Positions 38,310-51,382 are shown, counted from the first letter of the stretch. The stretch: DNA of 64,000 nt from Dickeya poaceiphila (GCF_007858975.2 NZ_CP042220.2:1984001-2048000), one strand, 5' to 3'. The notes: generated by a model not told the origin, from the sequence alone. Translations and numbers: made by a program.

Positions 38310-38603
38310 ATGAGTAGTTTTGCTTCAGACATGCTGGAAGTGGTTTTTGTCGCACTCATTGTGCTGCTGGTGATTCTGGTTTGGTTTTTTATCAATCGCG
38401 CCAGTGTGAGGGCCAATGAACAGATCATGCTGCTGCATGAAATTGTTGAACAACAGAAACAGCAAATTGCGTTATTGCAATCTTTGGTGCCGGTGACAGA
38501 GCCGATCCAGCAAGCAGAACCCCAGCTTGAGCAACCCGTACTGACAGAAACCAAAGAAAGCGAAGTTGATGTGTTGTTTAAAGACATGATCCCTGAGCGG
38601 TAA
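38310..38603 (+). CDS. yebO: YebO-family small membrane protein
   Basis: A 97-residue protein with one N-terminal membrane segment (about 10-30, VVFVALIVLLVILVWFFIN) followed by RASVRANEQIMLLHEIVEQQ, a helical, Gln-rich stretch, and an acidic tail. The segment WFFINRAS and NEQI match E. coli YebO. In E. coli yebO lies near kdgR, mgrB and cspC, as it does here with kdgR. Function is unknown. I did not find an mgrB gene beside it. Confidence 0.85.
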   Translation: MSSFASDMLEVVFVALIVLLVILVWFFINRASVRANEQIMLLHEIVEQQKQQIALLQSLVPVTEPIQQAEPQLEQPVLTETKESEVDVLFKDMIPER

Positions 38604-38884
38604 CTGATCCATGTATCCTGGTATTTCTGTCGAAGAGCGCAGATTAATAGACTATCCCATATCTTACCTACGGTGTTCGCCGCTTGTATTTCTGCCGCCT
38701 GTTTTGGCCTGATGGGTGGCATCCCCCGGAGCATGGTGCTACTCTACGCCGTCAGGTTAGCGCGGCTCATCTTGCTGAATTGCACGATGACTGTCGCCAT
38801 GATGCCTGCAACAGGATGGGATTGATTTAACAATTGTGGGTTAAATCCTTTTCCTCCGACCATCTAAATCAAACGCAATTATCG
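38604..38884. other. Gap between yebO and the thrS operator
   Basis: About 280 bases with no supported gene. GATTTAAC (38824-38831) and GTTAAATC (38840-38847) form an eight-pair hairpin that is probably part of the thrS leader, which in E. coli has several structured domains. The thrS promoter should lie further left. Confidence 0.5.
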
Positions 38885-38921
38885 TTTGCACGTGGGCTTT
38901 CGTGTGGCTCACCACTGCAAA
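38885..38921 (+). promoter_or_regulatory. Probable translational operator of thrS (tRNA-Thr mimic)
   Basis: TTTGCA (38885-38890) pairs with TGCAAA (38916-38921), enclosing GTGG/CCAC and an inner GGGC/GCTC stem whose loop, TTTCGTGTG, contains CGT, the threonine anticodon sequence. The ribosome site AAGGGAA begins a few bases later. E. coli ThrRS represses its own translation by binding a leader hairpin that mimics the tRNA-Thr anticodon arm in this position. Folding was done by eye. Confidence 0.65.
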
Positions 38922-38934
38922 TAAGGGAATTTAC

Positions 38935-40863
38935 ATGCCTGTTATTACGCTTCCTGACGGCAGCCAGCGTCATTATGACCACGCCGTTTCTCCTCTTGAT
39001 GTCGCACTGGATATCGGTCCTGGCCTGGCGAAAGCGTGTATCGCCGGTCGGGTTAATGGTGAGTTGGTTGACGCTGTCGATGTCATTGAATCTGATGCGC
39101 AACTGTCAATCATCACTGCCAAAGATGAAGAAGGGATGGAAATTATTCGCCATTCCTGCGCACATTTGCTGGGACATGCTATCAAGCAATTGTGGCCGGA
39201 TACCAAAATGGCGATTGGTCCGGTGATCGACAACGGTTTCTATTATGACGTCGATCTGGATCGCACCCTGACGCAGGAAGATTTGGAACTGCTTGAAAAG
39301 CGGATGCATGAGCTGGCTGGCAAAGATTACGACGTTATCAAGAAAAAAGTCAGCTGGCAGGAAGCGCGTGATACGTTTACGGCACGTGGCGAAAGCTACA
39401 AAGTGGCGATTCTTGATGAAAATATCAGCCATGATGATCGCCCTGGGTTGTACCATCACGAAGAATATATCGATATGTGCCGTGGTCCGCACGTACCGAA
39501 CATGCGTTTCTGCCATCATTTTAAACTGCAAAAGACCTCCGGTGCCTACTGGCGCGGTGACAGCAAAAACAAAATGCTGCAGCGTATTTATGGCACTGCC
39601 TGGGCAGATAAAAAACAGCTGAGCGCCTACCTGCAACGCCTTGAAGAAGCCGCCAAGCGCGATCATCGTAAAATCGGTAAGCAACTAGACCTGTATCATA
39701 TGCAGGAAGAAGCGCCGGGTATGGTGTTCTGGCACAACGATGGCTGGACGATTTTCCGCGAGCTGGAAGCTTTTGTACGCATGAAGCTCAAAGAGTACCA
39801 GTATCAGGAAGTCAAAGGTCCGTTCATGATGGACCGCGTGCTGTGGGAAAAAACTGGGCACTGGGAAAACTATAAAGAGGCCATGTTCACGACGTCATCT
39901 GAGAACCGTGAATATTGCGTCAAACCGATGAACTGCCCAGGACATGTGCAGATCTTCAATCAGGGGCTGAAATCTTACCGCGACCTGCCATTGCGTATGG
40001 CGGAATTCGGTAGCTGCCACCGCAATGAACCGTCAGGTTCCCTGCACGGTCTGATGCGTGTACGCGGCTTTACGCAGGATGACGCCCATATCTTCTGTAC
40101 CGAAGAGCAGGTGCGTGATGAGGTAAACAGCTGCATCAAGATGGTGTACGACATGTACAGCACCTTCGGTTTCGAGAAGATCGTGGTGAAACTGTCCACG
40201 CGTCCTGAAAAACGTATCGGCAGCGATGACATGTGGGACCGGGCTGAAGAAGACCTTGCTGCTGCATTGACTGAAAACGCTATTCCGTTTGAGTATCAAC
40301 CGGGTGAGGGGGCGTTCTACGGGCCGAAAATCGAATTTACGTTGCATGATTGTCTGGATCGCGCCTGGCAGTGCGGCACGGTACAGTTGGACTTCTCGTT
40401 GCCAGGCCGTTTGAGTGCATCCTATGTCGGCGAGAACAACGAGCGTCAGGTCCCCGTCATGATTCACCGGGCGATACTTGGGTCGATGGAGCGCTTTATC
40501 GGGATTTTGACCGAAGAGTTTGCCGGTTTCTTCCCAACCTGGTTGGCACCGGTACAGGCGGTGGTGATGAATATCACTGATAGTCAGTCTGATTATGTCA
40601 GCGAATTGACAAGAAAATTGCAGGATGCGGGCATTCGCGTTAAAGCGGACTTGAGAAATGAGAAGATAGGCTTTAAAATCCGCGAGCACACTTTACGGCG
40701 TGTTCCCTATATGCTTGTTTGTGGCGATAAAGAGGTAGAGGCTGGCAAAGTAGCTGTCCGTACCCGCCGCGGCAAGGACTTGGGAAGCATGGACGTCAGT
40801 GAAGTAATCACGAAGCTGCAGGAAGAAATTCGCAGCCGTAGTCTTCATCAGTTGGAGGAATAA
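38935..40863 (+). CDS. thrS: Threonyl-tRNA synthetase
   Basis: A 642-residue class II synthetase, the length of the E. coli enzyme. The TGS domain (about 1-60) is followed by the editing domain with [10 protein letters not shown] and CRGPHV, then the catalytic core with [10 protein letters not shown], the motif 2 region [11 protein letters not shown], and [15 protein letters not shown]. The C-terminal anticodon-binding domain is intact. ATG 38935 follows AAGGGAA. infC starts three bases after its stop, in one operon. Confidence 0.98.
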   Translation: MPVITLPDGSQRHYDHAVSPLDVALDIGPGLAKACIAGRVNGELVDAVDVIESDAQLSIITAKDEEGMEIIRHSCAHLLGHAIKQLWPDTKMAIGPVIDNGFYYDVDLDRTLTQEDLELLEKRMHELAGKDYDVIKKKVSWQEARDTFTARGESYKVAILDENISHDDRPGLYHHEEYIDMCRGPHVPNMRFCHHFKLQKTSGAYWRGDSKNKMLQRIYGTAWADKKQLSAYLQRLEEAAKRDHRKIGKQLDLYHMQEEAPGMVFWHNDGWTIFRELEAFVRMKLKEYQYQEVKGPFMMDRVLWEKTGHWENYKEAMFTTSSENREYCVKPMNCPGHVQIFNQGLKSYRDLPLRMAEFGSCHRNEPSGSLHGLMRVRGFTQDDAHIFCTEEQVRDEVNSCIKMVYDMYSTFGFEKIVVKLSTRPEKRIGSDDMWDRAEEDLAAALTENAIPFEYQPGEGAFYGPKIEFTLHDCLDRAWQCGTVQLDFSLPGRLSASYVGENNERQVPVMIHRAILGSMERFIGILTEEFAGFFPTWLAPVQAVVMNITDSQSDYVSELTRKLQDAGIRVKADLRNEKIGFKIREHTLRRVPYMLVCGDKEVEAGKVAVRTRRGKDLGSMDVSEVITKLQEEIRSRSLHQLEE

Positions 40864-41409
<546 letters not shown>

Positions 41410-41428
41410 GGCATCCAAGTAACACACT

Positions 41429-41458
41429 CCGCGCTGCCTTCGCGTAGCGCGGTTTTTG
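41429..41458 (+). terminator. Hairpin terminator between infC and rpmI
   Basis: CCGCGCTGCC, a TTCG-type loop and GTAGCGCGG followed by TTTTTG form a terminator-like structure. It may partly uncouple rpmI-rplT from infC transcription. Confidence 0.8.
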
Positions 41459-41484
41459 TTCGCCTTGTCTGATTCATTGTTTAA

Positions 41485-41703
<219 letters not shown>

Positions 41704-41728
41704 GTAACTTTTTTTAACTCAGAATTAA

Positions 41729-42103
<375 letters not shown>

Positions 42104-42113
42104 GTCAGATGAG

Positions 42114-42137
42114 AGAGGGAGCTTGTCTCCCTCTTTT
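42114..42137 (+). terminator. Terminator after rplT
   Basis: AGAGGGAG, the loop CTTG and TCTCCCTCT are followed by TTT. It separates the ribosomal genes from the pheMST operon. Confidence 0.85.
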
Positions 42138-42267
42138 CGTCTCTGATGCCAGTTGATAGCGGATAATGTTGCTCAATCGCGGATGAAAAGCTTTCAGAAT
42201 GAGCGAAATTGGTATATTGTCAACAGGTTAGCCAGGCAACGACGACGACAAATAAGGTAACGCAAGT

Positions 42268-42312
42268 ATGAATTCTGCTATTTTCCGTTTCTTTTTTTAC
42301 TTTAGCGCCTGA
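42268..42312 (+). CDS. pheM: PheST operon leader peptide
   Basis: A 14-residue leader peptide reading MNSAIFRFFFYFSA, with five Phe codons, just before the attenuator. It matches E. coli PheM (also 14 residues). When charged tRNA-Phe is scarce, ribosomes stall at the Phe codons and favour an antiterminator, raising pheST expression. Confidence 0.95.
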   Translation: MNSAIFRFFFYFSA

Positions 42313-42358
42313 AATTCGGGGGCTTTGCGCGTAAGAACAGAAACGAAAAGTAGCGCCT

Positions 42359-42386
42359 AAGCCTCCTCTGTGGAGGCTTTTTTATT
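42359..42386 (+). terminator. pheST attenuator terminator
   Basis: AAGCCTCC, the loop TCTG and GGAGGCTT are followed by TTTTATT. Sequence shared between the leader end (TAGCGCC at 42302 and 42351) and the terminator region allows alternative pairing, as in the E. coli pheST attenuator. Confidence 0.9.
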
Positions 42387-42433
42387 GGTTCAGATATCTG
42401 AATCCATAGATCTAGTAACGTTTGGCGTACTGA

Positions 42434-43474
<1,041 letters not shown>

Positions 43475-43489
43475 GGCAGGAATATCAAG

Positions 43490-45877
43490 ATGAAATTCAG
43501 TGAACTCTGGTTACGGGAATGGGTTAACCCAGCCATCAGCAGCGATGCCTTATCTGAACAAATTACCATGGCTGGCCTGGAAGTGGATGGCGTTGAACCG
43601 ATAGCTGGCACGTTCCATGGCGTGGTCGTTGGGGAAGTGGTGGAGTGCGCACAGCATCCGAATGCGGATAAATTGCGTGTGACTAAAGTCAACGTGGGCG
43701 GTGAACGATTGCTGGATATCGTCTGCGGCGCGCCTAATTGCCGGCAGGGACTTAAAGTCGCGGTGGCGACTGTAGGGGCGGTTTTGCCGGGCGATTTCAA
43801 GATCAAGGCGGCTAAGTTGCGTGGTGAACCGTCTGAAGGGATGTTGTGCTCTTTCTCCGAACTGGGCATTTCCGACGATCACAGCGGGATTATCGAATTA
43901 CCGTCCGATGCACCGTTAGGCACTGATATCCGCGAATACCTGAAACTCGATGACAATACCATTGAGATCAGCGTGACGCCGAACCGTGCTGATTGCCTCG
44001 GCATTTTGGGTGTCGCTCGTGACGTTGCGGTACTGAATGAACTGGTGTTGACCGCACCGGCGATTGAACCAGTGGCTGTGACTACTGCCGACCGTTTCCC
44101 GATTCAGGTGGAAGCGAGCGAAGCGTGCCCACGCTATCTGGGCCGGGTGGTTAAGGGTATCAACGTCAAGGCGGCTACGCCGCTGTGGATGCGCGAAAAA
44201 CTGCGTCGCTGCGGCATTCGCTCCATCGATCCTGTAGTGGATGTGACCAACTACGTGTTGTTGGAGCTGGGACAGCCGATGCACGCGTTTGATCTCAGCC
44301 GTCTTGAAGGTGGCGTTGTGGTGCGCATGGCGAAGGAGGGGGAAACCCTGCGCCTGCTGGACGGTACTGACGCGACCCTGAGTGCCGATACGTTGGTGAT
44401 TGCCGATCATCAGAAAGCACTGGCTATGGGCGGCATCTTCGGCGGCGAACATTCTGGTGTGAATGGTGAAACGCAGGATGTACTGCTGGAATGTGCTTAT
44501 TTTAATCCGCTGTCGATCACCGGGCGTGCACGCCGCTACGGTTTGCACACTGATGCATCGCATCGTTATGAACGTGGCGTTGACCCGGCATTGCAGCATC
44601 AGGCGATTGAACGTGCGACCCGCCTGTTACTGGATATTTGCGGCGGTGATGCCGGCCCGGTAGTGGACGTGACCAGTGAGAAAGATTTGCCGGCCCGTGC
44701 AACAATCGCGTTACGCCGTGACAAGCTGGATCGGTTGATCGGTCATGTGATTTCCGACGATAAAGTCAGCGATATTCTTAATCGCCTGGGGTGCCAGGTA
44801 ACCAAAACCGCCGATGGCTGGCAGGCGCTGGCGCCGAGCTGGCGTTTCGATATGGCTATCGAGGAAGATTTGGTGGAAGAGGTCGCCCGTGTTTACGGCT
44901 ACAACAACATTCCGAATATTCCTACTCATGCGCCGCTGAAGATGACGCAACATCGCGAAGCAGACCTCACACTTAAACGTGTGAAAACGCTGCTGGTGGA
45001 TCGCGGTTTTCAGGAAGCGATCACATACAGCTTCGTTGACCCTAAAATTCAGTCGCTGATTCATCCCGGTGAAGAGGCGTTGATTCTACCGAGCCCGATT
45101 TCGGTAGAAATGTCCGCTATGCGCCTGTCTCTGTGGAGTGGGTTGTTGGGGGCTGTGGTGTATAACCAGAACCGTCAACAAAGCCGTCTGCGTGTGTTTG
45201 AGAGCGGTTTACGCTTTGTTCCAGACCAGAGCGCTGACTTGGGCGTGCGTCAGGAAACCATGCTGGCAGGGGTCATCACGGGAACTCGCTACGAAGAACA
45301 TTGGGATCTGGCGCGCCAGACGGTTGACTTCTATGATTTAAAAGGCGATTTGGAAGCTGTATTGGCATTGACCGGGAAACTGTCTGCGCTTGAGTTTCGG
45401 GCTGAAAGTCATTCCGCGCTGCATCCAGGACAAGCTGCGGCCATTTATCTGGCAGATGAGCGCATCGGCTATATCGGTGTGATTCACCCGGAATTGGAGC
45501 GCAAACTGGACCTGAATGGGCGTACCGTAGTGTTTGAAGTACTGTGGGACAAGGTTGCTGAGCGCGTGGTGCCTGAGGCCGCAGATATTTCTCGTTTCCC
45601 GGCGAATCGCCGTGATATTGCTGTCGTGGTGGCTGAAAGCGTACCTGCGGGCGACGTTTTGGCTGAATGCAAGAAAGTTGGCGCAAATCAGCTAGTTGGC
45701 GTAAACTTATTTGACGTGTACCGGGGCAAGGGCGTAGCTGAAGGATATAAGAGTCTGGCTATTAGTCTGGTATTGCAGGATACCGCTCGTACACTGGCAG
45801 AAGAGGAAATTGCCGCTACCGTTGCGCAATGCGTAGCAGCACTAAAACAGCGATTCCAAGCATCCTTGAGGGATTAA
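43490..45877 (+). CDS. pheT: Phenylalanyl-tRNA synthetase beta subunit
   Basis: A 795-residue subunit carrying an EMAP-type tRNA-binding domain (about 40-150), the B3/B4 editing site that hydrolyses Tyr-tRNA-Phe, B5 domains and a C-terminal ferredoxin-fold anticodon-binding domain. The length matches E. coli. It is 15 bases after pheS, and ihfA starts three bases after its stop. Confidence 0.98.
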   Translation: MKFSELWLREWVNPAISSDALSEQITMAGLEVDGVEPIAGTFHGVVVGEVVECAQHPNADKLRVTKVNVGGERLLDIVCGAPNCRQGLKVAVATVGAVLPGDFKIKAAKLRGEPSEGMLCSFSELGISDDHSGIIELPSDAPLGTDIREYLKLDDNTIEISVTPNRADCLGILGVARDVAVLNELVLTAPAIEPVAVTTADRFPIQVEASEACPRYLGRVVKGINVKAATPLWMREKLRRCGIRSIDPVVDVTNYVLLELGQPMHAFDLSRLEGGVVVRMAKEGETLRLLDGTDATLSADTLVIADHQKALAMGGIFGGEHSGVNGETQDVLLECAYFNPLSITGRARRYGLHTDASHRYERGVDPALQHQAIERATRLLLDICGGDAGPVVDVTSEKDLPARATIALRRDKLDRLIGHVISDDKVSDILNRLGCQVTKTADGWQALAPSWRFDMAIEEDLVEEVARVYGYNNIPNIPTHAPLKMTQHREADLTLKRVKTLLVDRGFQEAITYSFVDPKIQSLIHPGEEALILPSPISVEMSAMRLSLWSGLLGAVVYNQNRQQSRLRVFESGLRFVPDQSADLGVRQETMLAGVITGTRYEEHWDLARQTVDFYDLKGDLEAVLALTGKLSALEFRAESHSALHPGQAAAIYLADERIGYIGVIHPELERKLDLNGRTVVFEVLWDKVAERVVPEAADISRFPANRRDIAVVVAESVPAGDVLAECKKVGANQLVGVNLFDVYRGKGVAEGYKSLAISLVLQDTARTLAEEEIAATVAQCVAALKQRFQASLRD

Positions 45878-45880
45878 CCT

Positions 45881-46180
45881 ATGGCGCTTACTAAAGCTGA
45901 AATGTCTGAATACCTGTTTGAAAAGCTTGGGCTCAGCAAACGGGATGCCAAAGAGCTCGTCGAGTTGTTTTTCGAAGAAGTTCGACGCGCTCTGGAAAAT
46001 GGTGAACAGGTCAAGTTGTCGGGGTTTGGCAATTTTGATTTGCGAGACAAAAACCAGCGCCCAGGGCGCAACCCAAAAACCGGCCAGGATATTCCGATTA
46101 CCGCTCGCCGGGTTGTCACGTTCCGTCCAGGGCAGAAATTGAAGAGTCGGGTGGAGAACGCCTCACCCAAAGTGTCGTGA
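45881..46180 (+). CDS. ihfA: Integration host factor alpha subunit
   Basis: A 99-residue DNA-bending protein of the HU/IHF family. The beta-arm motif [12 protein letters not shown] carries the Pro that intercalates in the minor groove. As IhfA-IhfB dimer it shapes recombination, replication and many sigma-54 promoters. It is the last gene of the pheMST-ihfA operon. Confidence 0.98.
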   Translation: MALTKAEMSEYLFEKLGLSKRDAKELVELFFEEVRRALENGEQVKLSGFGNFDLRDKNQRPGRNPKTGQDIPITARRVVTFRPGQKLKSRVENASPKVS

Positions 46181-46186
46181 TTTGAC

Positions 46187-46218
46187 AAAAAAGGCCGCAT
46201 TAGCGGCCTTTTTCTTTT
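46187..46218 (+). terminator. Terminator after ihfA
   Basis: AAAAGGCCGC, the loop ATTA and GCGGCCTTTTTCTTTT form a strong hairpin with T tract. It also overlaps the end of the convergent ygbA-like gene. Confidence 0.9.
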
Positions 46219-46607
46219 ATGGAATCGTCTGAAAGTGGAGTGGACGGTTCGGCCATTTTTCTTGCGCACGGACGTTGCGGCACGGCAGGCACGGGTTTGC
46301 GATCATCCAGCAGGTGTCGGATAGCCAATATCGGATGGTACAGCAGCATTCTGGGGCCAGCCCAGCGCATAACGGCTTTGATGGCTTCCCGCTTGGCGGG
46401 CTGATAGCAATGGATCTGGCACTGCTTGCAGGCTGGTTTGCTGTCTCCGTAATAGCATTTTTGCAGCCGGTTCAATGCGTAATCCTGTAGCCTGACATAA
46501 TAATCCGCATCATCAGCAGGGGCTGGAAATGCCCGTTCATACAATGTGATCATTGCCTGAATGGTAAGGCTTTCCCGGTGAATCCGTTTGCCGGAGGAAG
46601 AGGACAT
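46200..46607 (-). CDS. YgbA-family (nitrous oxide-stimulated promoter family) protein
   Basis: A 135-residue protein with the family pattern LTIQAMITLYERAF, a Cys series (CYYGDSKPACKQCQIHCY) and VMRWAGPRMLLYHPILAIRHLLDD, shared with E. coli YgbA. The family is linked to nitrosative stress (ygbA is NsrR-regulated in E. coli), but its biochemical role is not settled. The conserved Cys could bind a metal. The start at 46607 has GGGAG seven bases upstream; upstream codons to 46640 are unlikely. E. coli has btuC at this place, so the location differs. Confidence 0.8.
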   Translation of the reverse strand: MSSSSGKRIHRESLTIQAMITLYERAFPAPADDADYYVRLQDYALNRLQKCYYGDSKPACKQCQIHCYQPAKREAIKAVMRWAGPRMLLYHPILAIRHLLDDRKPVPAVPQRPCARKMAEPSTPLSDDSIKEKGR

Positions 46608-46681
46608 CGTGGCACTCCCATGACGATTTTTAAATCGCATGATATATGCAATTTAATGTGAAAACCTTGTCCTGAAGCAGC

Positions 46682-47566
46682 TTAACGTGTGGCCAACCAG
46701 GACAACAGTGACCCCAGTGTTACCATGACTACACCTTGCCAGAAAGCGAGTGTAGGGGTAGTTTGCAGCCAGATTGCGGCCATCAGTGTCGTCAGTACTG
46801 GCGTAAAGTAAGACGCTGTGGCCAGTAACGTCATGTTACCGCGCTGAATACCCGTATCCCACGCGGCATAGGCCAGAGCGGTTGAGCCACCGATGAACAA
46901 CAACTCCAGCAGGGTTCGTGCCGAAAAGGCGAAAACCGGAGCATCACTGAGCAGATATTGTCCCCACAATACGGCGGCAGTGGTGATGAAAAACAACAGT
47001 ATGCCGCTTTTTCCATTGCCGAAACGGCGTGAGATATTGCAGTAAAGTGCCCAGACCAGCGCGGCGATCAGCGCCATGCTATAGGCCAGCGGATTGGCAC
47101 TGATGTTTTGCCACATCTGTGCAGGCGTCCAGTCGCCATTGCCTTTCAGAATCCATAGAATCCCGGTTATCGATAAGGCAAGGCCTGGCCACAACCACAA
47201 CAGGCTTTTTTGTTGGTTAATAAAGAGTGAGAACAGAATAGTCAGGCAGGGCCACAGATAATTGATCATCCCCAGCTCCATCGCCTGCATTCGGTTTTGT
47301 GCCAGCCCAATCGACAACGAGAAGCAAATTTCGTAGCTGACAAACAAAGCACCGCCGAGCAGCAGGTAAATCCTGGCATGGGAACGAAAGGTGGGACGAT
47401 GTCCGACCAGCAGCAGGCAGAGCGCGCTGGTGGTATAAATCATAGCAGCGCCGCCTAACGCGCCCAGTGCTTCAGTCAGGCTGCGAATCAGACCAACCGA
47501 GGTACTCCAGAGTATGATCGCCAGCAGTCCGGCCAGTGTGGCGCGATAAGGGGTTATGAGTATCAT
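46682..47566 (-). CDS. yddG: Aromatic amino acid exporter YddG (DMT superfamily)
   Basis: A 294-residue inner-membrane protein with about ten hydrophobic segments in two EamA-like halves. The match to E. coli YddG includes ATLAGLLAIILWSTSVGLIR, MINYLWPCLTILFSL and STALAYAAWDTGIQRGN. YddG exports aromatic amino acids and some toxic analogues. ATG 47566 is preferred to the TTG one codon earlier. It is downstream of nadE on the same strand. Confidence 0.88.
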   Translation of the reverse strand: MILITPYRATLAGLLAIILWSTSVGLIRSLTEALGALGGAAMIYTTSALCLLLVGHRPTFRSHARIYLLLGGALFVSYEICFSLSIGLAQNRMQAMELGMINYLWPCLTILFSLFINQQKSLLWLWPGLALSITGILWILKGNGDWTPAQMWQNISANPLAYSMALIAALVWALYCNISRRFGNGKSGILLFFITTAAVLWGQYLLSDAPVFAFSARTLLELLFIGGSTALAYAAWDTGIQRGNMTLLATASYFTPVLTTLMAAIWLQTTPTLAFWQGVVMVTLGSLLSWLATR

Positions 47567-47683
47567 CAATGATTATTGGCTATGGCGTTATGGGAAAACA
47601 GACAGATGCCGGATGGCATCTGTCTGAAGGGATTAAAGCTATAACAGGGATTAAAGCTGCAACACGGTTATCAACGCAAAAGA

Positions 47684-48508
47684 TTACCGCCAGAAATCGT
47701 CAAAGACGGTAATAGGCGGTCGGCGTTTGTGCTCGGTTTTACGATACCAGCTTTCGATAATGGCGGCATCGATGGGATCAAGCTGTTTGCCTTCCAGATA
47801 ATCGTCGATTTTTTCGTAGGTGATACCCAGCGCGACCTCATCCGGCAGAGAGGGGCGATCATCCTCCAGGTCTGCTGTTGGTGCCTTGGTGTAAAGGTGA
47901 GATGGGCAACCCAGCAGGCTGAGCAAGGCTTTTCCCTGTCGTTTGTTGAGGCGGAAAATCGGATTGATGTCAGTACCGCCATCACCGTATTTGGTGAAAA
48001 AGCCGGTGACGGCTTCTGCTGCGTGATCGGTACCTACAACCAGACCGGCGTTCATGCCTGCGATACTGTACTGGGCTTTCATGCGCTCGCGTGCTTTTTC
48101 ATTGCCCTTAACGAAGTCAGACAATTCAATGCCGATGGCGCGCAGCGTCGCTTCACTGGCATCCACCGCCGGTTTGATGTTAACAGTTAGCACCTGATCC
48201 GGCTGGATAAATTGGATGGCGTCCTGACAGTCTTGTTCATCAGCCTGTACGCCATACGGCAAACGCACTGCGATGAACCGGTACTCGGCTTTGCCTGTTT
48301 CCTGGCGCAATTCGGTGATCGCTGTCTGGCATAGTTTGCCCGTCAGCGTTGAATCCTGTCCGCCACTGAGTCCCAGAACCAGGCTTTTGACGAATGGGTG
48401 TGCTTTCAGATAATTCTTTAAAAAATCAACACTCACCCGAACTTCCTGCGCCGGATCGATGGTGCTTTTCACCCCTAGCGCCTGAATGATTTCTCGTTGT
48501 AATGACAT
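47684..48508 (-). CDS. nadE: Ammonia-dependent NAD synthetase
   Basis: A 274-residue enzyme that amidates deamido-NAD to NAD with ATP. The PP-loop [15 protein letters not shown] is at about 46-60, with further conserved [29 protein letters not shown] and [13 protein letters not shown]. There is no glutaminase domain, so free ammonia is the donor. Start MSLQREI at 48508, aligned with E. coli. It is divergent from osmE, as in E. coli. Confidence 0.97.
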   Translation of the reverse strand: MSLQREIIQALGVKSTIDPAQEVRVSVDFLKNYLKAHPFVKSLVLGLSGGQDSTLTGKLCQTAITELRQETGKAEYRFIAVRLPYGVQADEQDCQDAIQFIQPDQVLTVNIKPAVDASEATLRAIGIELSDFVKGNEKARERMKAQYSIAGMNAGLVVGTDHAAEAVTGFFTKYGDGGTDINPIFRLNKRQGKALLSLLGCPSHLYTKAPTADLEDDRPSLPDEVALGITYEKIDDYLEGKQLDPIDAAIIESWYRKTEHKRRPPITVFDDFWR

Positions 48509-48730
48509 CTCCACCCCCTGAACTTATTGATGTGCCAGAACAATTGTTCACATCGCCAAAGAGTAACGTTAATTCCGATGGAACAAAAGAACAATAAGAA
48601 GCCGGTGGTTTTACATCACACCGAGGGGCTTTTTCGTCAACGAGTAGTCTGTTGAATGACAACCATTGATTTGAAAAAACCGTTGCGGCTGTCTAGTCTT
48701 AGCAACACCGATAGCGAATGAGGTAATAGC

Positions 48731-49060
48731 ATGAAGAAAAAACGTTTATTCATGTATATCGCTGCAAGTGCACTGCTGCTTTCCGGGTGTATGGTTTATG
48801 ATCGTGCAGAGAATTTCTTCACTAAACCTGTAGTGAAGGATGTGAAAAAAGGCATGAGCCAGCAGGAAGTGAATCGGATTGCCGGACCCGCATCGACGCA
48901 AGCCACAATGCTTCATGCACGGGGAACCTGTAATACCTATGTGTTAGGCACTCATGACGGTAAGATTCAGTACTACTTCGTCAGCTTTGATGAAACAGGT
49001 CATGTGTTGAACAAGGGATTCCAGAGTTGTCAGGAATACGACACCAATCCAAAATTCTGA
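48731..49060 (+). CDS. osmE: Osmotically inducible lipoprotein OsmE
   Basis: A 109-residue lipoprotein: a signal peptide ends in the lipobox LLSGC with lipidated Cys20, followed by a SmpA/OmlA-like domain (VKKGMSQQEVNRIAGPAS). E. coli osmE is RpoS-dependent and osmotically induced. The gene has its own ribosome site (GAGG) and lies divergently from nadE. Confidence 0.95.
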   Translation: MKKKRLFMYIAASALLLSGCMVYDRAENFFTKPVVKDVKKGMSQQEVNRIAGPASTQATMLHARGTCNTYVLGTHDGKIQYYFVSFDETGHVLNKGFQSCQEYDTNPKF

Positions 49061-49070
49061 CTGAAAATAG

Positions 49071-49104
49071 AAATGCCGGAGTGGGAAACTGCTCCGGCAT
49101 TTTT
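49071..49104. terminator. Bidirectional terminator between osmE and tcyP
   Basis: AAATGCCGGAG and CTCCGGCATTT flank a TGGGAAACTG loop, with T runs on the right and A runs on the left, serving the convergent genes osmE and tcyP. Confidence 0.88.
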
Positions 49105-49121
49105 TATGACTGATAAGGGAA

Positions 49122-50513
49122 CTAACGATGCGTTAACGCCGCATCATCATCCCGGTTGAACACTGCTTTATCGGTCTGTTTTAACCACTGGCTGGTAAGG
49201 GTGCCGGCTGTCATCGAGCCGCTGACATTGAGTGCAGTGCGGCCCATATCAATGAGCGGTTCAATTGAAATCAGCAACGCGACCAGCGTCACCGGCAAAC
49301 CCATGGCCGGCAGGACAATTAACGCGGCGAAGGTGGCACCACCACCAACACCCGCCACACCGGCTGAGCTGAGGGTCACAATACCTGCCAGAGTGGCAAT
49401 CCACATCGGGTCCCACGGATTGATGCCTACCGTTGGCGCAACCATGACCGCCAGCATCGCGGGGTACAATCCGGCGCAGCCGTTCTGGCCGATGGTAGTG
49501 CCAAAGGAGGCGGCAAAGCTGGCGATGGATTCCGGCACGCCGATACGGCGTGTCTGGGCTTCGATATTCAGCGGAATGGTAGCGGCGCTGGAGCGGCTGG
49601 TGAAGGCAAAACTCAGCACTGGCCAGACCTTGCGATAGAAACGGGCCGGGTTTACGCCAGCCAGCGCCAGCAACAGGGCATGAACGCCAAACATTAATGC
49701 CAAACCAAGGTAGGACGCCACGACAAAGCTGCCGAGTTTGAGGATGTCCTGCAGGTTGGAGCTGGCGACCATTTTGGTCATCAGCGCCATAACGCCATAA
49801 GGCGTGAGACGCATGACCAAACGAACCAGCTTCATCACCCAGGATTGCAGCGTATCAATAGCCGTTAATACACGCTCGCCTTTTACCACATCGTCCTTCA
49901 GCAACTGAAGGGCGGCAATGCCGAGAAACGCGGCGAAAATCACTACGCTGATGATCGAGGTTGGGTTAGCACCGGTCAGGTCGGCAAACGGATTTTTAGG
50001 GATAAACGACAGCAGCAGCTGTGGTACGTTCAGGTCTGCAACTTTGCCAACATAACTACTTTGAATTGCAGATAACCGGGCGGTTTCCTGTGCACCCTGT
50101 ATCAACCCTGACGCGGTAAGCCCAAACAGATTGGTCACAAAGATACCGATTAAGGCGGCGATAAGCGTAGTAAACAGCAAGGTGCCAAGCGCAAGCAGAC
50201 TGATTTTCCCCAGTGATGAGGCGTTATGCAGTCGGGCGACTGAGTTGAGAATGGATACAAATACCAGCGGCATTACAATCATCTGTAGCAATTGCACATA
50301 GCCATTGCCGACGATGTTGAACCAGGAGATAGATTGTTTGACGACAGGATTGTCATCGCCATAAATCAGATGTAATACCAGACCGAACAGAACGCCGGTA
50401 AGCAGACCCAGCAGCACTTTTCTGGACAGGCTCCAGCTTTTATTACCGCCATACCCTAGTGTGAAAAGCAGTACAGCAAACACAACTACATTTATTATCA
50501 GGGGAATATTCAT
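49122..50513 (-). CDS. tcyP: L-cystine symporter TcyP
   Basis: A 463-residue dicarboxylate/amino acid:cation symporter (DAACS family), the length of E. coli TcyP (YdjN), which imports L-cystine. Family features include the Ser-rich hairpin [28 protein letters not shown], and [17 protein letters not shown]. Eight or more hydrophobic segments are visible. An acidic, His-containing tail follows. Its neighbour ydjM is also the neighbour in E. coli. Confidence 0.94.
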   Translation of the reverse strand: MNIPLIINVVVFAVLLFTLGYGGNKSWSLSRKVLLGLLTGVLFGLVLHLIYGDDNPVVKQSISWFNIVGNGYVQLLQMIVMPLVFVSILNSVARLHNASSLGKISLLALGTLLFTTLIAALIGIFVTNLFGLTASGLIQGAQETARLSAIQSSYVGKVADLNVPQLLLSFIPKNPFADLTGANPTSIISVVIFAAFLGIAALQLLKDDVVKGERVLTAIDTLQSWVMKLVRLVMRLTPYGVMALMTKMVASSNLQDILKLGSFVVASYLGLALMFGVHALLLALAGVNPARFYRKVWPVLSFAFTSRSSAATIPLNIEAQTRRIGVPESIASFAASFGTTIGQNGCAGLYPAMLAVMVAPTVGINPWDPMWIATLAGIVTLSSAGVAGVGGGATFAALIVLPAMGLPVTLVALLISIEPLIDMGRTALNVSGSMTAGTLTSQWLKQTDKAVFNRDDDAALTHR

Positions 50514-50666
50514 CCCACGACTCCTTTTTTAATGACCATGGCCGCCACGGTTAATTAAAGAAACGTGACCAGCGTAGTCGTAGCATAACAGGTCTGCTAT
50601 ATCGCAGTTATATAGAGATGAAGCACATTGTTAGAGCGAAATGGAATAACTCCGGCAGGTGTTGAG

Positions 50667-51245
50667 TCAACGAGTCAGTAGCTGGTGCAACTGCTGGTTG
50701 ATCTGCTGTAGCCACCGTGCGGGTTCGCCATAATGCCAGGATTCGAGCGGTTGTTGCGGTTGCCAGAGCATAAACAGAATCAACCCCAGGCATAGCAGTC
50801 GCTCCAGTTGATTCCCTTTGTCGCTATTAAGGATGGGCAGACGAAAACGCCAGCGACAAGGCCATAACAGCGGCACACCTGCGGTGGTCAGCATATCGGC
50901 AACAATGTGGCTCAAATAGCCGACGATCATGGCGTGATAGACATCGCCCGGTAATGGCCAACCTGCCGGTAGTCGGGTGCGGATGATATAGATACCGATA
51001 AATATCGCCAGCAAACTGTGCGTGAAACCGCGATGACCACACAGCCTGGCAATCGGTACGGAAATCCATTTCAGGCGCTGGCCCAGGATAGACTTCGGGT
51101 GGTCGATATCGGGTAACAGGGCAGTCAGCATAGCAGCGGGGATGATGTGCCACCAGTCGCCTGTTGCCAGAGCGGGCGATAATTCTGCTTTTTTGGCGAA
51201 GATTGCGCTGGCTACGGCAAACAGGAGGTGTCCTTCCGCGGTCAT
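50667..51245 (-). CDS. ydjM: YdjM-family membrane hydrolase-like protein (LexA regulon)
   Basis: A 192-residue inner-membrane protein of the YdjM/LexA-regulated metal-dependent hydrolase-like family. It has several hydrophobic segments, conserved acidic and His motifs (LLPDIDHPKS, CGHRGFTHS, GYLSHIVADMLT), and a Gln-rich C-terminus. E. coli ydjM is induced by DNA damage. The start MTAEGHLLF at 51245 is preceded by a LexA box. Biochemical activity is unknown. Confidence 0.9.
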   Translation of the reverse strand: MTAEGHLLFAVASAIFAKKAELSPALATGDWWHIIPAAMLTALLPDIDHPKSILGQRLKWISVPIARLCGHRGFTHSLLAIFIGIYIIRTRLPAGWPLPGDVYHAMIVGYLSHIVADMLTTAGVPLLWPCRWRFRLPILNSDKGNQLERLLCLGLILFMLWQPQQPLESWHYGEPARWLQQINQQLHQLLTR

Positions 51246-51260
51246 GAAACATCTCAAAAA

Positions 51261-51276
51261 CTGTCATTTTATACAG
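51261..51276. promoter_or_regulatory. LexA box upstream of ydjM
   Basis: CTGTCATTTTATACAG has the CTG-N10-CAG core of LexA operators and lies 16 bases before the ydjM start. This predicts SOS induction. Confidence 0.85.
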
Positions 51277-51382
51277 TATAAAAGATTGTCGTGAATGAGG
51301 AAAGGTGTGACGCTGTAACCAGTTATTTTTTATCCGATTGATTCAACAAATTTTTCTTTACTGACTGCGACATGTTTTTAAT

